DNA of 64,000 nt from Lachnotalea sp. AF33-28 (GCF_003477885.1 NZ_QUEE01000009.1:124001-188000), one strand, 5' to 3'; counted from the stretch's first letter, positions 44,238-53,317 are shown. Translations and numbers: made by a program. Notes: generated by a model from the letters alone, not told the origin.

Positions 44238-44955
44238 GTTCGGTCAGCTCCAGGAAGATATCTTCCAGCGTATCCTTGGAATTGTATTTTTCTCTCAGCT
44301 CATCCAGGGTGCCCAGGAATACGATTTTCCCCTTATTGATGACCGATACCTTATCGCATAGTTTCTCCGCCACTTCCAATACATGGGTGGAAAACAATAC
44401 GGACTTTCCTCCCTTGGCATGTTCTCTCATCATCTCTTTCAGCTCATAGGCGGACTTGGGGTCCAGGCCCGTCAGCGGCTCATCCAGTATCCAGACCGCC
44501 GGCTCATGGATCAGGGCTCCCATCACCATGATCTTCTGTCTCATGCCGTGAGAATAGCTTAAAATCCGGTCATCCAGAGCGGATTCCATGCCAAACCTGC
44601 CGGAAAAGCTGTCGATCCTTCTGCGCCTGTCTTCCGTGGATACCTGATAAATGTCCGCCATGAAATTCAGGTACTCGATGCCCTTTAAACGAAGAAAATT
44701 GTCAGGGCTGTCGGAAACAAAGCCAAACTGGCGCTTGGCATTCACGCCGTCCTCCTTCATGCTGATTCCGTTGATTGTGATCTCACCCTGATCAGGGCTT
44801 AGGATACCGGTGATCATCTTCAGAGTCGTCGTCTTGCCGGCCCCGTTCGGCCCTATAAATCCTACGATCTGACCGTCTTCAATATCCCAAGTCAGATCAT
44901 CCACCGCCTTTACGGACCTCCCATAGGTCTTGGAAACATGCTTAAGACTTATCAT
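44230..44955 (-). CDS. ABC transporter ATP-binding protein
   Basis: 241 aa. Walker A GPNGAGKT at 35-42, signature-like SYSHGMRQK at 133-141 (Q-S-G-G degenerate), Walker B VWILDEP at 154-160, switch His in STHVLEVAEKLCD. Energises the permease encoded directly downstream. A double-hairpin repeat ends 17 nt before its ATG. Confidence 0.95.
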   Translation of the reverse strand: MISLKHVSKTYGRSVKAVDDLTWDIEDGQIVGFIGPNGAGKTTTLKMITGILSPDQGEITINGISMKEDGVNAKRQFGFVSDSPDNFLRLKGIEYLNFMADIYQVSTEDRRRRIDSFSGRFGMESALDDRILSYSHGMRQKIMVMGALIHEPAVWILDEPLTGLDPKSAYELKEMMREHAKGGKSVLFSTHVLEVAEKLCDKVSVINKGKIVFLGTLDELREKYNSKDTLEDIFLELTEHA

Positions 44956-44972
44956 TTAGTTCTCCTTTTAAT

Positions 44973-45019
44973 GCCACCAACCGCAGGTTGATGAACTGCG
45001 CACACTTAAGTGTGCTTCC
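44973..45019 (-). repeat. Double-hairpin leader repeat, 1 unit
   Basis: CAACC-GCA-GGTTG then GCACAC-TTAA-GTGTGC (on +). The second hairpin is a perfect palindrome here. It lies between the S8 peptidase stop (45038) and the ABC ATPase ribosome site. Confidence 0.9.
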
Positions 45020-45037
45020 TCTTTTTTAGTATAGATT

Positions 45038-46738
45038 TCATGAAAATATATTTTGGAACGTATTGTATAGATCCAGCTTGCCATATCCCCATTCCCGGTT
45101 TGGATAGGGCATATTCGGGTCACGCTTGGCGCCCAGCACCATATAGGACTTCACTGTATTGGAATTCATATCGTCATCGTTTCCGTACACAACCCCCCAG
45201 GTCAGCAGCAAAGCGGCTGCGCCGGCCACCTGAGCGGCCGCCACACTGGTACCGGTTCTCTCCCCATAACGGCCCATCATGCCAGGACCGTATACGGATA
45301 CTCCGGGCGCCACAATATCCGGCTTAACAATGTTGCTCCTGGTATAGCCCCTGCCTGAATTCAGATACAGGCTCTGGTTCCTGTGATTATAGGCTCCCAC
45401 CGTGATTGCATTGGCCGCACCTCCCGGCGTTGTTACGGTTATATTTGGATCAGGACGCAGAAATACAGTCTCTCCAGTAAGAAATTCCGTAACCGGCAGC
45501 CACATGTCAAACTGCCCTGTAAAATACTGTGTGTTATATACCTGCACCGTCCAAACTCCCGCCGTAGGCCGTTCAAACCGCATGAATATCAGCTGGGAGC
45601 CGGCTATGTCCATGCTGCTGTAATCCACGGTGACCACTGTCGCTTCCAGGGCAAAGCGTATCACCTGTGTTCCCAGTATCCTGGCTGGTATCATGGGAAC
45701 ACGCTCTCCAGAGGGCGAGATCAGACCGACAGCATAGGTTTCGGGCACATTGGCCCACAGCTCCGTCACGAATCCTCTTTCATTTTCGCCCACGCGGATT
45801 TCCACGTTTTCCACTCCGCCCTGCTGTGTGACGAGTCCGCGGAAATGGTGTCCGCGGTTTGCCTCATTTCCGGCCGCGATGACCACGGCGTTGCCGCGCA
45901 TGCTGGCTGTGGAATTGATCACATCGCCCAGCACCTTCACTCCGGTATGGCTGCCCGAATTGGTGCCAACACCTAAAAGGATCACCATGGGCATATCCAG
46001 CTCAAACCGTTTCTGTATCAGGTAACGTATGCCCAAAGCGATATCATTTTCCTGGAAAGCTGTCGCGTTCTCACTGATCATATAGAAATCCCGCAGATTT
46101 CTCTTGGCGGGCTTCAATTTCACTGCGACAATGGTGCTTTCCGGCGCGGCGCCTATAAAATTATTGTCAGGATCTTCTCCGCCGGCGGCAATGCCCGCCA
46201 TAAAAGTGCCGTGTCCGTTTTCATCCCTGCTGGGCACTACAGAAAATGGGTCCTGGCTTTGGAGCGCTCTGTCTATCTCATCGCGCCCATATTCTGTCCC
46301 ATATACAATTCCGGCAGGTGGTTCCCCGGTCTGTATAGTCTGATCCCAGATCGATGCGATTCTCGTGCGCCCTCCCACCTGAAAAACAGGATTGGTATAA
46401 TCGATGCCCGTATCAATGATGCCGACGAGCACTCCCTGTCCCTTTAAATTAAGCGCAGGCTGGTTCTGCACCCGCAGGATTCCCGATGCTTCCAGGCTGG
46501 TGGTATCCTGCAGCGCAAACAGCTTCGGTATGCGCGAGTATCCGTATTCTCCCACTGAGTATGGCGGCATATCCTCGCTCTTTACGTAAAATACACCATA
46601 CCTATACCCGATTGCCTGCCAGCAGAAATCCTCCGGAATGTTAGACTGCCTATAGAATAAATCCACAAACTCCTCAATTACATCCAGATAATCCTCTGAA
46701 ACCGCCGCGATGCGGCATTCATCATAATCTAAGGCCAT
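45038..46738 (-). CDS. Csp-type subtilisin-like S8 peptidase
   Basis: 566 aa from ATG at 46738 (MALDYDECRIAAVSEDYLDV), 9 nt after AAAAGG; an ATG 9 nt earlier abuts that site. Intact triad: D109 (GIIDTGIDY), H176 (RDENGHGTFMAG), S498 (GTSVAAAQVAG). A jelly-roll-like insertion lies between His and Ser, as in clostridial CspA/B/C proteases. No signal peptide. Csp proteins act in germination in clostridia; this copy sits with ClpX and an ABC exporter, so the role is uncertain. Confidence 0.9.
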   Translation of the reverse strand: MALDYDECRIAAVSEDYLDVIEEFVDLFYRQSNIPEDFCWQAIGYRYGVFYVKSEDMPPYSVGEYGYSRIPKLFALQDTTSLEASGILRVQNQPALNLKGQGVLVGIIDTGIDYTNPVFQVGGRTRIASIWDQTIQTGEPPAGIVYGTEYGRDEIDRALQSQDPFSVVPSRDENGHGTFMAGIAAGGEDPDNNFIGAAPESTIVAVKLKPAKRNLRDFYMISENATAFQENDIALGIRYLIQKRFELDMPMVILLGVGTNSGSHTGVKVLGDVINSTASMRGNAVVIAAGNEANRGHHFRGLVTQQGGVENVEIRVGENERGFVTELWANVPETYAVGLISPSGERVPMIPARILGTQVIRFALEATVVTVDYSSMDIAGSQLIFMRFERPTAGVWTVQVYNTQYFTGQFDMWLPVTEFLTGETVFLRPDPNITVTTPGGAANAITVGAYNHRNQSLYLNSGRGYTRSNIVKPDIVAPGVSVYGPGMMGRYGERTGTSVAAAQVAGAAALLLTWGVVYGNDDDMNSNTVKSYMVLGAKRDPNMPYPNREWGYGKLDLYNTFQNIFS

Positions 46739-46808
46739 TGGCTGCATCCTTTTGCCCTATCTTCCAGATATTATATGCGGCTTGGAGGAATCCAATGACG
46801 CGTACAGC

Positions 46809-48317
46809 TTATTCGGCAGCTGCCGCCGCCCCTTCCTGCTCCAGCAGAAGATAACCGCGCATATCGATGATCGGACCGCCGGTCTTGTCTATATATGCCT
46901 TGGTGATGGTTACGCGTCCAATATTGTCGTCCTTGGGGATCTCATACATGATATCCAGCATCAGATCCTCCAGAATCGCTCTTAACGCTCTGGCGCCCGT
47001 CTTTTTCTCCATGGCCTTTTCGGCGATGGCGGTGAGCGCATCCGGCTCAAACCTCAAATCCACCTCATCCATGGACAAAAGCTTCTTATACTGCTTTACA
47101 ATCGCATTCTTGGGCTCAGTCAGTATTTTAACCAAAAACTCCCTGGTTAATGCCTCCAGCGTTACAATGACCGGCAGTCTGCCCAAAAACTCCGGGATCA
47201 TTCCAAATGCCCGCAGGTCATCGATCGTCACCTGTGACAGAATATTGGGATCGCTGTCATACTTATCCTTTAAATCCGCCCTAAAGCCGATGGAGGACTG
47301 CTGGTTCAGCCTTCCCTTAATGATATCCTCCAGATCGGGAAACGCGCCGCCGCAGATAAACAGGATATTGTTCGTATCCACTGTAGTCATGGGCACCATC
47401 ATATTCTTGCTGCTGCCGCCCACCGGCACCTCCACCACGCTGCCTTCCAAAAGCTTTAAAAGCTCCTGCTGCACGGATTCTCCGCTGACATCCCTGGTAT
47501 TGGTGTTTTTCTTCTTTGCGATCTTGTCGATCTCATCGATGAAGATGATTCCGTGTTCCGCACGCTCCACATCGTTGTCCGCAGCCGCCAGAAGCTTCGA
47601 TACCACGCTCTCTATATCGTCGCCGATATAACCGGCCTCTGTCAGCGAAGTGGCATCCGCTATGGCTAACGGCACATCCAAAAGCCTCGCAAGCGTCTTC
47701 ACCAGATAAGTCTTGCCGCTTCCCGTAGGACCGATCATGAGCAGGTTGGATTTCTCTATCTGTACACCATCCTCGGCATTAGATGCAACCCTCTTATAAT
47801 GGTTATATACAGCCACGGCAATCGCCTTCTTTGCCGCCTCCTGCCCCACCACATATTCATCCAGCTGTGCCTTGATCTTATGCGGTGCCGGGATGCTCTT
47901 AAGGTCGAACTTCTTCCCCGGCTCCTCACCTTCAGCCTTTTTCTTCTTTATACGCTGCTTCTTAGGGATCTCCATATGGGGCCCAAGTTCAAAAAACGGT
48001 ATGCCCGCAAAAACCGGCGGCTGCTTATCCTTGTCCTTATCCCCGTCCCCGTTTTCCTTAGAATCCGGCGGCTGTACCATATTGCCCATGCGCATCAGAT
48101 CCGTATAGGACAGCCCGCTCTGCTGAAACGTATCAAAGGCCTTCTGCATACAGTCGGCGCAGATATCCAGACCGCCCGGCATGGAAATCAGCTTGCCGAC
48201 CTTGCTCTCAGGCCTGCGGCAGACATAGCAGACCTTTTCGTATTCCTCATCCTTTTTATTAGGCTCATCCGTGCTGCCGGATACCGCCTGTACGGATTTA
48301 TCTTCTCTATCTTCCAT
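46809..48317 (-). CDS. clpX: ClpX-type AAA+ unfoldase with extended linker
   Basis: 502 aa from ATG at 48317 (MEDREDKSVQ) with AGGAG upstream. Zinc-binding domain C30/C33/C53/C56. The linker of about 85 aa (KENGDGDKDKDKQ, KKQRIKKKKAEGEE) is longer and more charged than usual. AAA+ core: Walker A GPTGSGKT 196-203, pore loop GYIG 229-232 (usually GYVG), Walker B IIFIDEID, ClpP-binding IGF loop 343-345. The IGF loop implies ClpP partnership. It is about 80 aa longer than typical ClpX, so it may be a second, specialised ClpX. No clpP in the window. Confidence 0.9.
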   Translation of the reverse strand: MEDREDKSVQAVSGSTDEPNKKDEEYEKVCYVCRRPESKVGKLISMPGGLDICADCMQKAFDTFQQSGLSYTDLMRMGNMVQPPDSKENGDGDKDKDKQPPVFAGIPFFELGPHMEIPKKQRIKKKKAEGEEPGKKFDLKSIPAPHKIKAQLDEYVVGQEAAKKAIAVAVYNHYKRVASNAEDGVQIEKSNLLMIGPTGSGKTYLVKTLARLLDVPLAIADATSLTEAGYIGDDIESVVSKLLAAADNDVERAEHGIIFIDEIDKIAKKKNTNTRDVSGESVQQELLKLLEGSVVEVPVGGSSKNMMVPMTTVDTNNILFICGGAFPDLEDIIKGRLNQQSSIGFRADLKDKYDSDPNILSQVTIDDLRAFGMIPEFLGRLPVIVTLEALTREFLVKILTEPKNAIVKQYKKLLSMDEVDLRFEPDALTAIAEKAMEKKTGARALRAILEDLMLDIMYEIPKDDNIGRVTITKAYIDKTGGPIIDMRGYLLLEQEGAAAAAE

Positions 48318-48475
48318 CTTATTTCTCCTGTATCCATTAATATTTCCATGCAGGACGCATGGCCCGGGAACAGCGTTTTTAAGCCGCAAAATCCCGCAGT
48401 TCCAATGGTTTCATTATATATCAGTTGAATCTATTCAACAAGTAAAGTTTTTCTTAAGTAAAAATAGTAAAGTGA

Positions 48476-48682
48476 GTCACTATTCACAGTTGCCGTAAAC
48501 TTCCCGCGTATGACAGACCGGAGTATAGTCCTCATAGGGACACGCTCTCGCTCCGTGAAGCGCGCAGCGGTTCTAATGCTGCAAACTACGCAGCAAAAGA
48601 ACCGGCGGGCTTCAAGGGATCCCAATGAGGACTATACTCCGGTCTGTCATACGTTGCTTTATCAGCAGCCGTAAATAGTAAC
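48476..48682 (+). mobile_element. Palindromic MITE-like element C
   Basis: 207 bp, same orientation and exactly the same length as A. Termini GTCACTATTCACAG and (reverse) GTTACTATTTACGG. The variable 19-nt arm ATGACAGACCGGAGTATAG is perfectly mirrored on the right. The central hairpin has TGCTGC/GCAGCA where A has CGCTGC/GCAGCG. No exact flanking duplication. It lies between clpX and the HtrA terminator; 48318-48475 otherwise shows only AT-rich sequence. Confidence 0.87.
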
Positions 48683-48692
48683 AATAATGGAA

Positions 48693-48723
48693 AAGAGAAC
48701 CGGTGTTGCTGGCACCGGTTCTC
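48693..48723 (-). terminator. Terminator of first HtrA gene
   Basis: GAGAACCGGTG/GCACCGGTTCTC stem followed on - by TTTTCC, 12 bp after the stop codon. Confidence 0.85.
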
Positions 48724-48735
48724 GCTGATTCACTT

Positions 48736-50199
48736 TTATCTGTTGCTGTTGTCCGCGGGAGCACTGCTTGCATATCCTAAGGTTACGGTCACCGTATGCT
48801 CCACATAATCGCCGTTCTCCAGCCTCTCCAGGGTGAGCTCCACCTGGCTGCCGCCCTCGTAATACTGAAGCAGCTCTTTAATATCATCCGTGCTTCTGAC
48901 CTTCTGCCCGTCAAATTTAGTGATCACATCCCTGGGCAGCACATCGGCATCATTGATCGGAGCGCCCTCCACCAGATTGTTGATCACAACGCCCTCCGGC
49001 ATATTCATCACCGATGCTGTACTGCTGTCAATGCCCACCCCAACGATGCCCAGATACGCCTTTTTGCTGCTGTCTGTAACCACCTCTCTGGTCTGTCTGT
49101 TCATCAGATCGGTGATGATCCCCTCCGCCGCGGATATCGGGATGGCATATCCGATGCCCTCCACCTTGGTATCGGAGAGCTTGGCGGAATTGATACCGAT
49201 CACTTCACCCTTCATGTTCACCAGCGCGCCGCCGCTGTTACCAGGATTAATCGCCGCATCCGTCTGAAGGAGAGTGCGGGTGATGCCGTCGCTGGTGACC
49301 ACTTCTCTGTTCAACGCGCTGATAAAGCCGCCGGTCACCGCCTGGCCGTATCCCATGGCATTGCCGATGGCGATCACGCCCTGGCCCACCTTTACTTCAT
49401 CAGAGCTGCCCAGGGTCGCGATCTTGATGGCGGCCCTGGTCTCTGCGGACAGGTCGGTGAATTTCACCGCTACCACGGCCAGATCGGCTTCCTCGTCAGT
49501 TCCTTTTACATACGCAGGTGCAGTGGAATCATCTTCGAAGGTGATGGTCAGGGAAGACGCCCCCTCAATCACATGATTGTTCGTAGCGATCAGCAGTTCC
49601 GCATCGTTCTGGCTCACAATTATTCCAGATCCGCTGCCGGCCGTATACTCCTGCGGCTCCTGGTTCTGCTGTCCCTGTTGTCCCTGCTGACCAAAAAAGT
49701 AATTAAAGAAATCATAATAATTGTAATTGCCACTGTTGTAATTTTCATAAATCTGCGTATTGGTGATGGCTACAATCGAAGGCATTACCTCCGATACTAT
49801 GCCGGACGCATCCATGATGTTCACACCGGCACCCGCACTGTTTCCGCCTTCATTTTCCGTCTTGGTCACAGTTGCAGGAATCTTTGGCACATCCTGCTGC
49901 GGTGCGGTAAAAAGCCCGCTCTGTCTGGCTGCATATGCGCTTCCGATAAATACGCCGGCTGCTATACCGCCCACTACAATGCCGGACAGCACCAGCGCGG
50001 CGGCGCGCTTAAAGAAACCGCCTTTTTTCTTTTTCCCGGGTACCGGTTCCGGAGGTATAGCGTCATTATCCGCATGCCGATATCCTGTGCTCTCATATCT
50101 ATCGTTATTCACTACCCGGTTTTCCACATACCTACTGTCTGATACATCGCCGGAAGAATTGTTTTCCGGATTCAGAAAATCAAAGTATTGATCCGTCAT
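48736..50199 (-). CDS. HtrA/DegP-like serine protease, copy 1
   Basis: 487 aa. Cytoplasmic N-terminus starting MTDQYFDF, one membrane anchor at about 65-88, low-complexity Gln/Asn/Tyr linker (150-180), S1C protease with H209 (TNNHVIEG), D239 (EEADLAVVAV), S322 (NPGNSGGALV), then one PDZ domain (about 385-475). Acts outside the membrane on misfolded proteins. AAAGGGG precedes the ATG. Two double-hairpin repeats lie in its leader. It is a tandem paralogue of the next gene. Confidence 0.95.
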   Translation of the reverse strand: MTDQYFDFLNPENNSSGDVSDSRYVENRVVNNDRYESTGYRHADNDAIPPEPVPGKKKKGGFFKRAAALVLSGIVVGGIAAGVFIGSAYAARQSGLFTAPQQDVPKIPATVTKTENEGGNSAGAGVNIMDASGIVSEVMPSIVAITNTQIYENYNSGNYNYYDFFNYFFGQQGQQGQQNQEPQEYTAGSGSGIIVSQNDAELLIATNNHVIEGASSLTITFEDDSTAPAYVKGTDEEADLAVVAVKFTDLSAETRAAIKIATLGSSDEVKVGQGVIAIGNAMGYGQAVTGGFISALNREVVTSDGITRTLLQTDAAINPGNSGGALVNMKGEVIGINSAKLSDTKVEGIGYAIPISAAEGIITDLMNRQTREVVTDSSKKAYLGIVGVGIDSSTASVMNMPEGVVINNLVEGAPINDADVLPRDVITKFDGQKVRSTDDIKELLQYYEGGSQVELTLERLENGDYVEHTVTVTLGYASSAPADNSNR

Positions 50200-50219
50200 C
50201 TCAAAGTCCCCTTTCTCAT

Positions 50220-50322
50220 GTCACCAGCCGAAGGCTGATGACCTACGCACACTTCAGTGTGCCTCCTCTTTCTCATGTCACCAGCCGGAGGCTGATGACC
50301 TATGCACAATTCAGTGTGCCTC
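50220..50322 (-). repeat. Double-hairpin leader repeat, 2 units
   Basis: Units 50220-50266 (CAGCC-GAA-GGCTG) and 50277-50322 (CAGCC-GGA-GGCTG; second hairpin partly decayed). Ends 20 nt before the first HtrA start, in sense. Confidence 0.9.
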
Positions 50323-50431
50323 ATCATACACATGATTCTGCTGTCTGTCAGCTTCTATCTCTTATATGTTTCTAAGTTTATCAGGTAATTGTGATCAAAC
50401 TGTGTTGAATCTTTGAAAAAAGAGTTAACTT

Positions 50432-50454
50432 AAGCGGCCGCGTTGCGGCCGCTT
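50432..50454 (-). terminator. Terminator of second HtrA gene
   Basis: Perfect stem AAGCGGCCGC/GCGGCCGCTT with a 3-nt loop, 12 bp after the stop codon at 50467; on - it is followed within 10 nt by CTCTTTTTTC. Confidence 0.8.
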
Positions 50455-50466
50455 AATAATTATTAG

Positions 50467-51909
50467 TTAATTATGGTAGCTCACCTGCTGATTCTGATTG
50501 GCATAGCCGAGAGTTACCGTCACCGTATGCTCCGCATACTCTCCGTTTTCTATCCTTTCAACGGTCAGCTCGACCTGGGTGCCGGCTTCGTAGTATTTAA
50601 GCAACTCTTTGATATCGTCCGCGGTTGAAACCTTTTGGCCGTCAAATTTTGTGATCACATCTCTTTCATTCAGCGCGGAGATTTCTGCGGAAGAACCTTC
50701 ATATTTACCGCTGATCAGTACACCGGCCGGCATGTTCATTGCCCGGGCTGTGCTGCTGTCTATGGTTATGCCCTGGATTCCCAGCGAAGACTGCTTTTGC
50801 GCATCCTTAACGATCTCTCTGGTCTGTCTGTTCATTAGATCCGTGATGATGCTCTCCGTAGCGGTCACAGGTATCGCGTATCCCATACCTTCCACATCTG
50901 TATCGGACAGCTTGGCGGAATTGATTCCGATCACTTCCCCGTTCATATTTACCAGAGCGCCGCCGCTGTTGCCGGGATTGATCGCCGCATCAGTCTGAAT
51001 CAGAGTGCGGGTGATGCCTTCGCTGGTGGTCACATCCCTGTTGAGCGCGCTTACGATTCCTCTTGTCACGGACTGGCCGTATCCCATGGCATTGCCGATG
51101 GCGATTACGCTGTCACCCACTTCCATATCATCGGAATTTCCAAGCGTAGCCACCTTTATAGCCGCCCTGGTCTCTTCCGACAGATCGGAGAGCTTCACGG
51201 CTACAACCGCCAGATCCGCTTCTTCATCGGTTCCCTTAACGCTGGCCAGAGCTGTGGATCCGTCCGCAAAGGTTATGGTCAGCGAAGACGCGCCTTCAAT
51301 TACATGGTTATTGGTGACGATCAAAAGCTCTTCGTCGGTCTGGCTGACGATAATTCCGGACCCCGCGCCCGCTATATATTCCTGGGGTTCCCCGCTCTGC
51401 TGGTTCTGCTGGCCAAAGTAATACTGGAAGAAATCGTAGTAGCTTCCGTTTCTGTAGTTTTCATAAACCTGAGAATTTGTGATTGCGACGATGGAAGGCA
51501 TGACTGATTTCACAATGCCGGAAGCGCTCTGCTCGCTGCTGTTCGTGGAGCCGGTCAGCTCACTGTCTGTCCGTCCACCCTGTGTGGTCAATGTAGCCGG
51601 TATACGGTTCGTCTGCGTTTGTGTTCCCGACAACGGCCTGTTTGCATCGGCCGTATAGACAACGCCTAAAAATACCCCCGCTGAAATGCCGCCCACCAGT
51701 ATTCCTGTCAAGGCGATGGAGCAGGCCTTCCTCCAAAATCCGCCTTTTCTCTCTGTCCTCCTTGCTCTCTTCGTCTTGAAAGATCTCGATGCGGTTTCTT
51801 CCGATGCCCTTTCTTCTGCTTCTATCACATTTACCGTCCTGTTTTCTTCTGATACTGCGCTGATATTTTCATTGTCATTATTCTGGAAATCAAAGTATTT
51901 ATCACTCAT
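50467..51909 (-). CDS. HtrA/DegP-like serine protease, copy 2
   Basis: 480 aa, the same architecture as copy 1: MSDKYFDF N-terminus, basic cytoplasmic region, membrane helix at about 62-85, Gln-rich linker, triad H202, D232, S315, one PDZ domain. Very similar to copy 1 in the protease domain and divergent in the cytoplasmic and linker regions, indicating tandem duplication followed by specialisation of the tail. AAAGGAG precedes the ATG. The 282-bp region upstream carries a diverged palindromic element. Confidence 0.95.
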   Translation of the reverse strand: MSDKYFDFQNNDNENISAVSEENRTVNVIEAEERASEETASRSFKTKRARRTERKGGFWRKACSIALTGILVGGISAGVFLGVVYTADANRPLSGTQTQTNRIPATLTTQGGRTDSELTGSTNSSEQSASGIVKSVMPSIVAITNSQVYENYRNGSYYDFFQYYFGQQNQQSGEPQEYIAGAGSGIIVSQTDEELLIVTNNHVIEGASSLTITFADGSTALASVKGTDEEADLAVVAVKLSDLSEETRAAIKVATLGNSDDMEVGDSVIAIGNAMGYGQSVTRGIVSALNRDVTTSEGITRTLIQTDAAINPGNSGGALVNMNGEVIGINSAKLSDTDVEGMGYAIPVTATESIITDLMNRQTREIVKDAQKQSSLGIQGITIDSSTARAMNMPAGVLISGKYEGSSAEISALNERDVITKFDGQKVSTADDIKELLKYYEAGTQVELTVERIENGEYAEHTVTVTLGYANQNQQVSYHN

Positions 51910-52059
51910 AATAATTCTCCTTTCACACTGTTTCCTATGTTATGACTTTTCGTCTGTTTCTTTTTCTTTATGCCTATAGTCTAACAGGGATCTGTGTTCG
52001 ATCTGTGATCATTTTTTTAAAAAACTGTGGAAAATTATTGATGAGTATGTGACTCAGGG

Positions 52060-52189
52060 TATACTGTAAACTTCCCGAAGTCAATATGCGTCAGACTGGT
52101 GCTTACAGACAACGGCCGCAGGACTCACCGGATTATTGAAGGTAAGCCCTGCGGCCGCCAGACAGCGAACGTTATTATAAATAGTAAAC
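52060..52189. repeat. Diverged palindromic element D
   Basis: The ends (CTGTAAACTTCCCG at left, ATAAATAGTAAAC at right) match elements A-C, but the interior differs. CGGCCGCAGG pairs with CCTGCGGCCG around a 25-nt loop. GCTTAC just outside the stem can pair with GTAAGC in the loop, a possible pseudoknot. It lies between the second HtrA gene and the LCP stop (52192). Confidence 0.5.
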
Positions 52190-52191
52190 GA

Positions 52192-53301
52192 TTAATGCAC
52201 TCCCGAATCGGATTCAATGACCTTGCTGATCGCCTTCACAGTGGAAGACGGTTCATAATCCGCATTGTCATATAAGAACATATGCAGTTCTTTCGCGGTT
52301 TCCTCCAGAGTGGCCGGAACAACCATGGCTCCCTTGTTGATCGTTGCATTGCCGCGGTTCTCGTCCGTGGGAAAACCGGCTGTGGCTCCCATGGAAAACT
52401 TGCCTGCATCCGCAGCCAGGCTGATGATGGTCGGCAGTTCCAGATTAGTGGCAATCTGAGGGAAAACATGATTCACTATACTGTTTAATGTTCCCACGTC
52501 CGCGGATTTCGCCTTCTGAAGCATCTTCTCCACCACTTCGCGCTGACGCTCCGTCCTTCCGTAGTCATTGCCGGATATATAACGGATACGGCAGTAGGAT
52601 ACCGCCTGTATGCCGTCCAGCAACTGCTCTCCCGGCCCCTTGAGATGATGGGATCCGATGCCGGTGGCATCAACCGTAAAGGTTATGTAGCCGTTAATCA
52701 TGTTGTCTTTGAACATGGATTCGGGCACATCCACCGTAACACCTCCAAGATCATTGATAGCTGTAGCCACAGCTGCCCAGTTAAAGGTCACATAATCCGT
52801 AATCTGAAGGTCAAAATTTTTATTAAGCGTTTCAATGGCATTCTGGGCACCGCCGTTATAGTAAGAGGTGGTCATCTTGCCATACTTCTTTCCGTCTTTG
52901 CTGATACAGAGGTAGGTATCCCGGTATATTGAAGCCAGCCGCACTTCTTTCGTTGCGTTATTGATGCTGGCAATCATCACGACATCTCCGTGAGTCCCTT
53001 TATCCAGTGTTTTGTTATCGCGGGCATCCACGCCGAACAGCGCATAGGTGGTATAGCCTTCCAGCTTCTCCTCCACCTCCGCGGCCAGTGAGTTTGTTTC
53101 GATGTCTTCTTTCTTAAAATCCGGCTTCTGGATCTGATCAAACTTGCCCAGCACAAACACACACAACAGCACCACCATTAACAATATGGCCTCTACACTG
53201 AACATCAGAATGAATTTTTTTCTTCTGCGTTTTGCAGCCTTTTTTGCACGGCTCTTTTTGCGGGCCCTCGCTCTTAGCTCTTCTTCTCTTTCTCTGCTCA
53301 T
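52192..53301 (-). CDS. LytR-CpsA-Psr (LCP) family glycopolymer ligase
   Basis: 369 aa. Basic cytoplasmic tail, one membrane helix (about 31-51), external LCP domain: LFGVDARDN, HGDVVMIASIN, RLASIYRDTYL, LQITDYVTFNW, GIQAVSYCRIRY with the conserved Arg residues and DYGRTERQREVV. LCP enzymes transfer undecaprenyl-linked polymers to peptidoglycan. GAAAGGAAG precedes the ATG. It is the last gene of the glycopolymer operon, 16 bp after the sugar-phosphate transferase. Confidence 0.95.
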   Translation of the reverse strand: MSREREEELRARARKKSRAKKAAKRRRKKFILMFSVEAILLMVVLLCVFVLGKFDQIQKPDFKKEDIETNSLAAEVEEKLEGYTTYALFGVDARDNKTLDKGTHGDVVMIASINNATKEVRLASIYRDTYLCISKDGKKYGKMTTSYYNGGAQNAIETLNKNFDLQITDYVTFNWAAVATAINDLGGVTVDVPESMFKDNMINGYITFTVDATGIGSHHLKGPGEQLLDGIQAVSYCRIRYISGNDYGRTERQREVVEKMLQKAKSADVGTLNSIVNHVFPQIATNLELPTIISLAADAGKFSMGATAGFPTDENRGNATINKGAMVVPATLEETAKELHMFLYDNADYEPSSTVKAISKVIESDSGVH

Positions 53302-53317
53302 AGCGCTTCCTTTCGTG

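Noticed and set aside
48796..50142. 448-codon open frame antisense to the first HtrA gene
   Set aside because: A shadow of a GC-rich coding strand: no ribosome site, His/Arg-rich low-complexity composition, and the opposite strand encodes an intact protease with all catalytic motifs.
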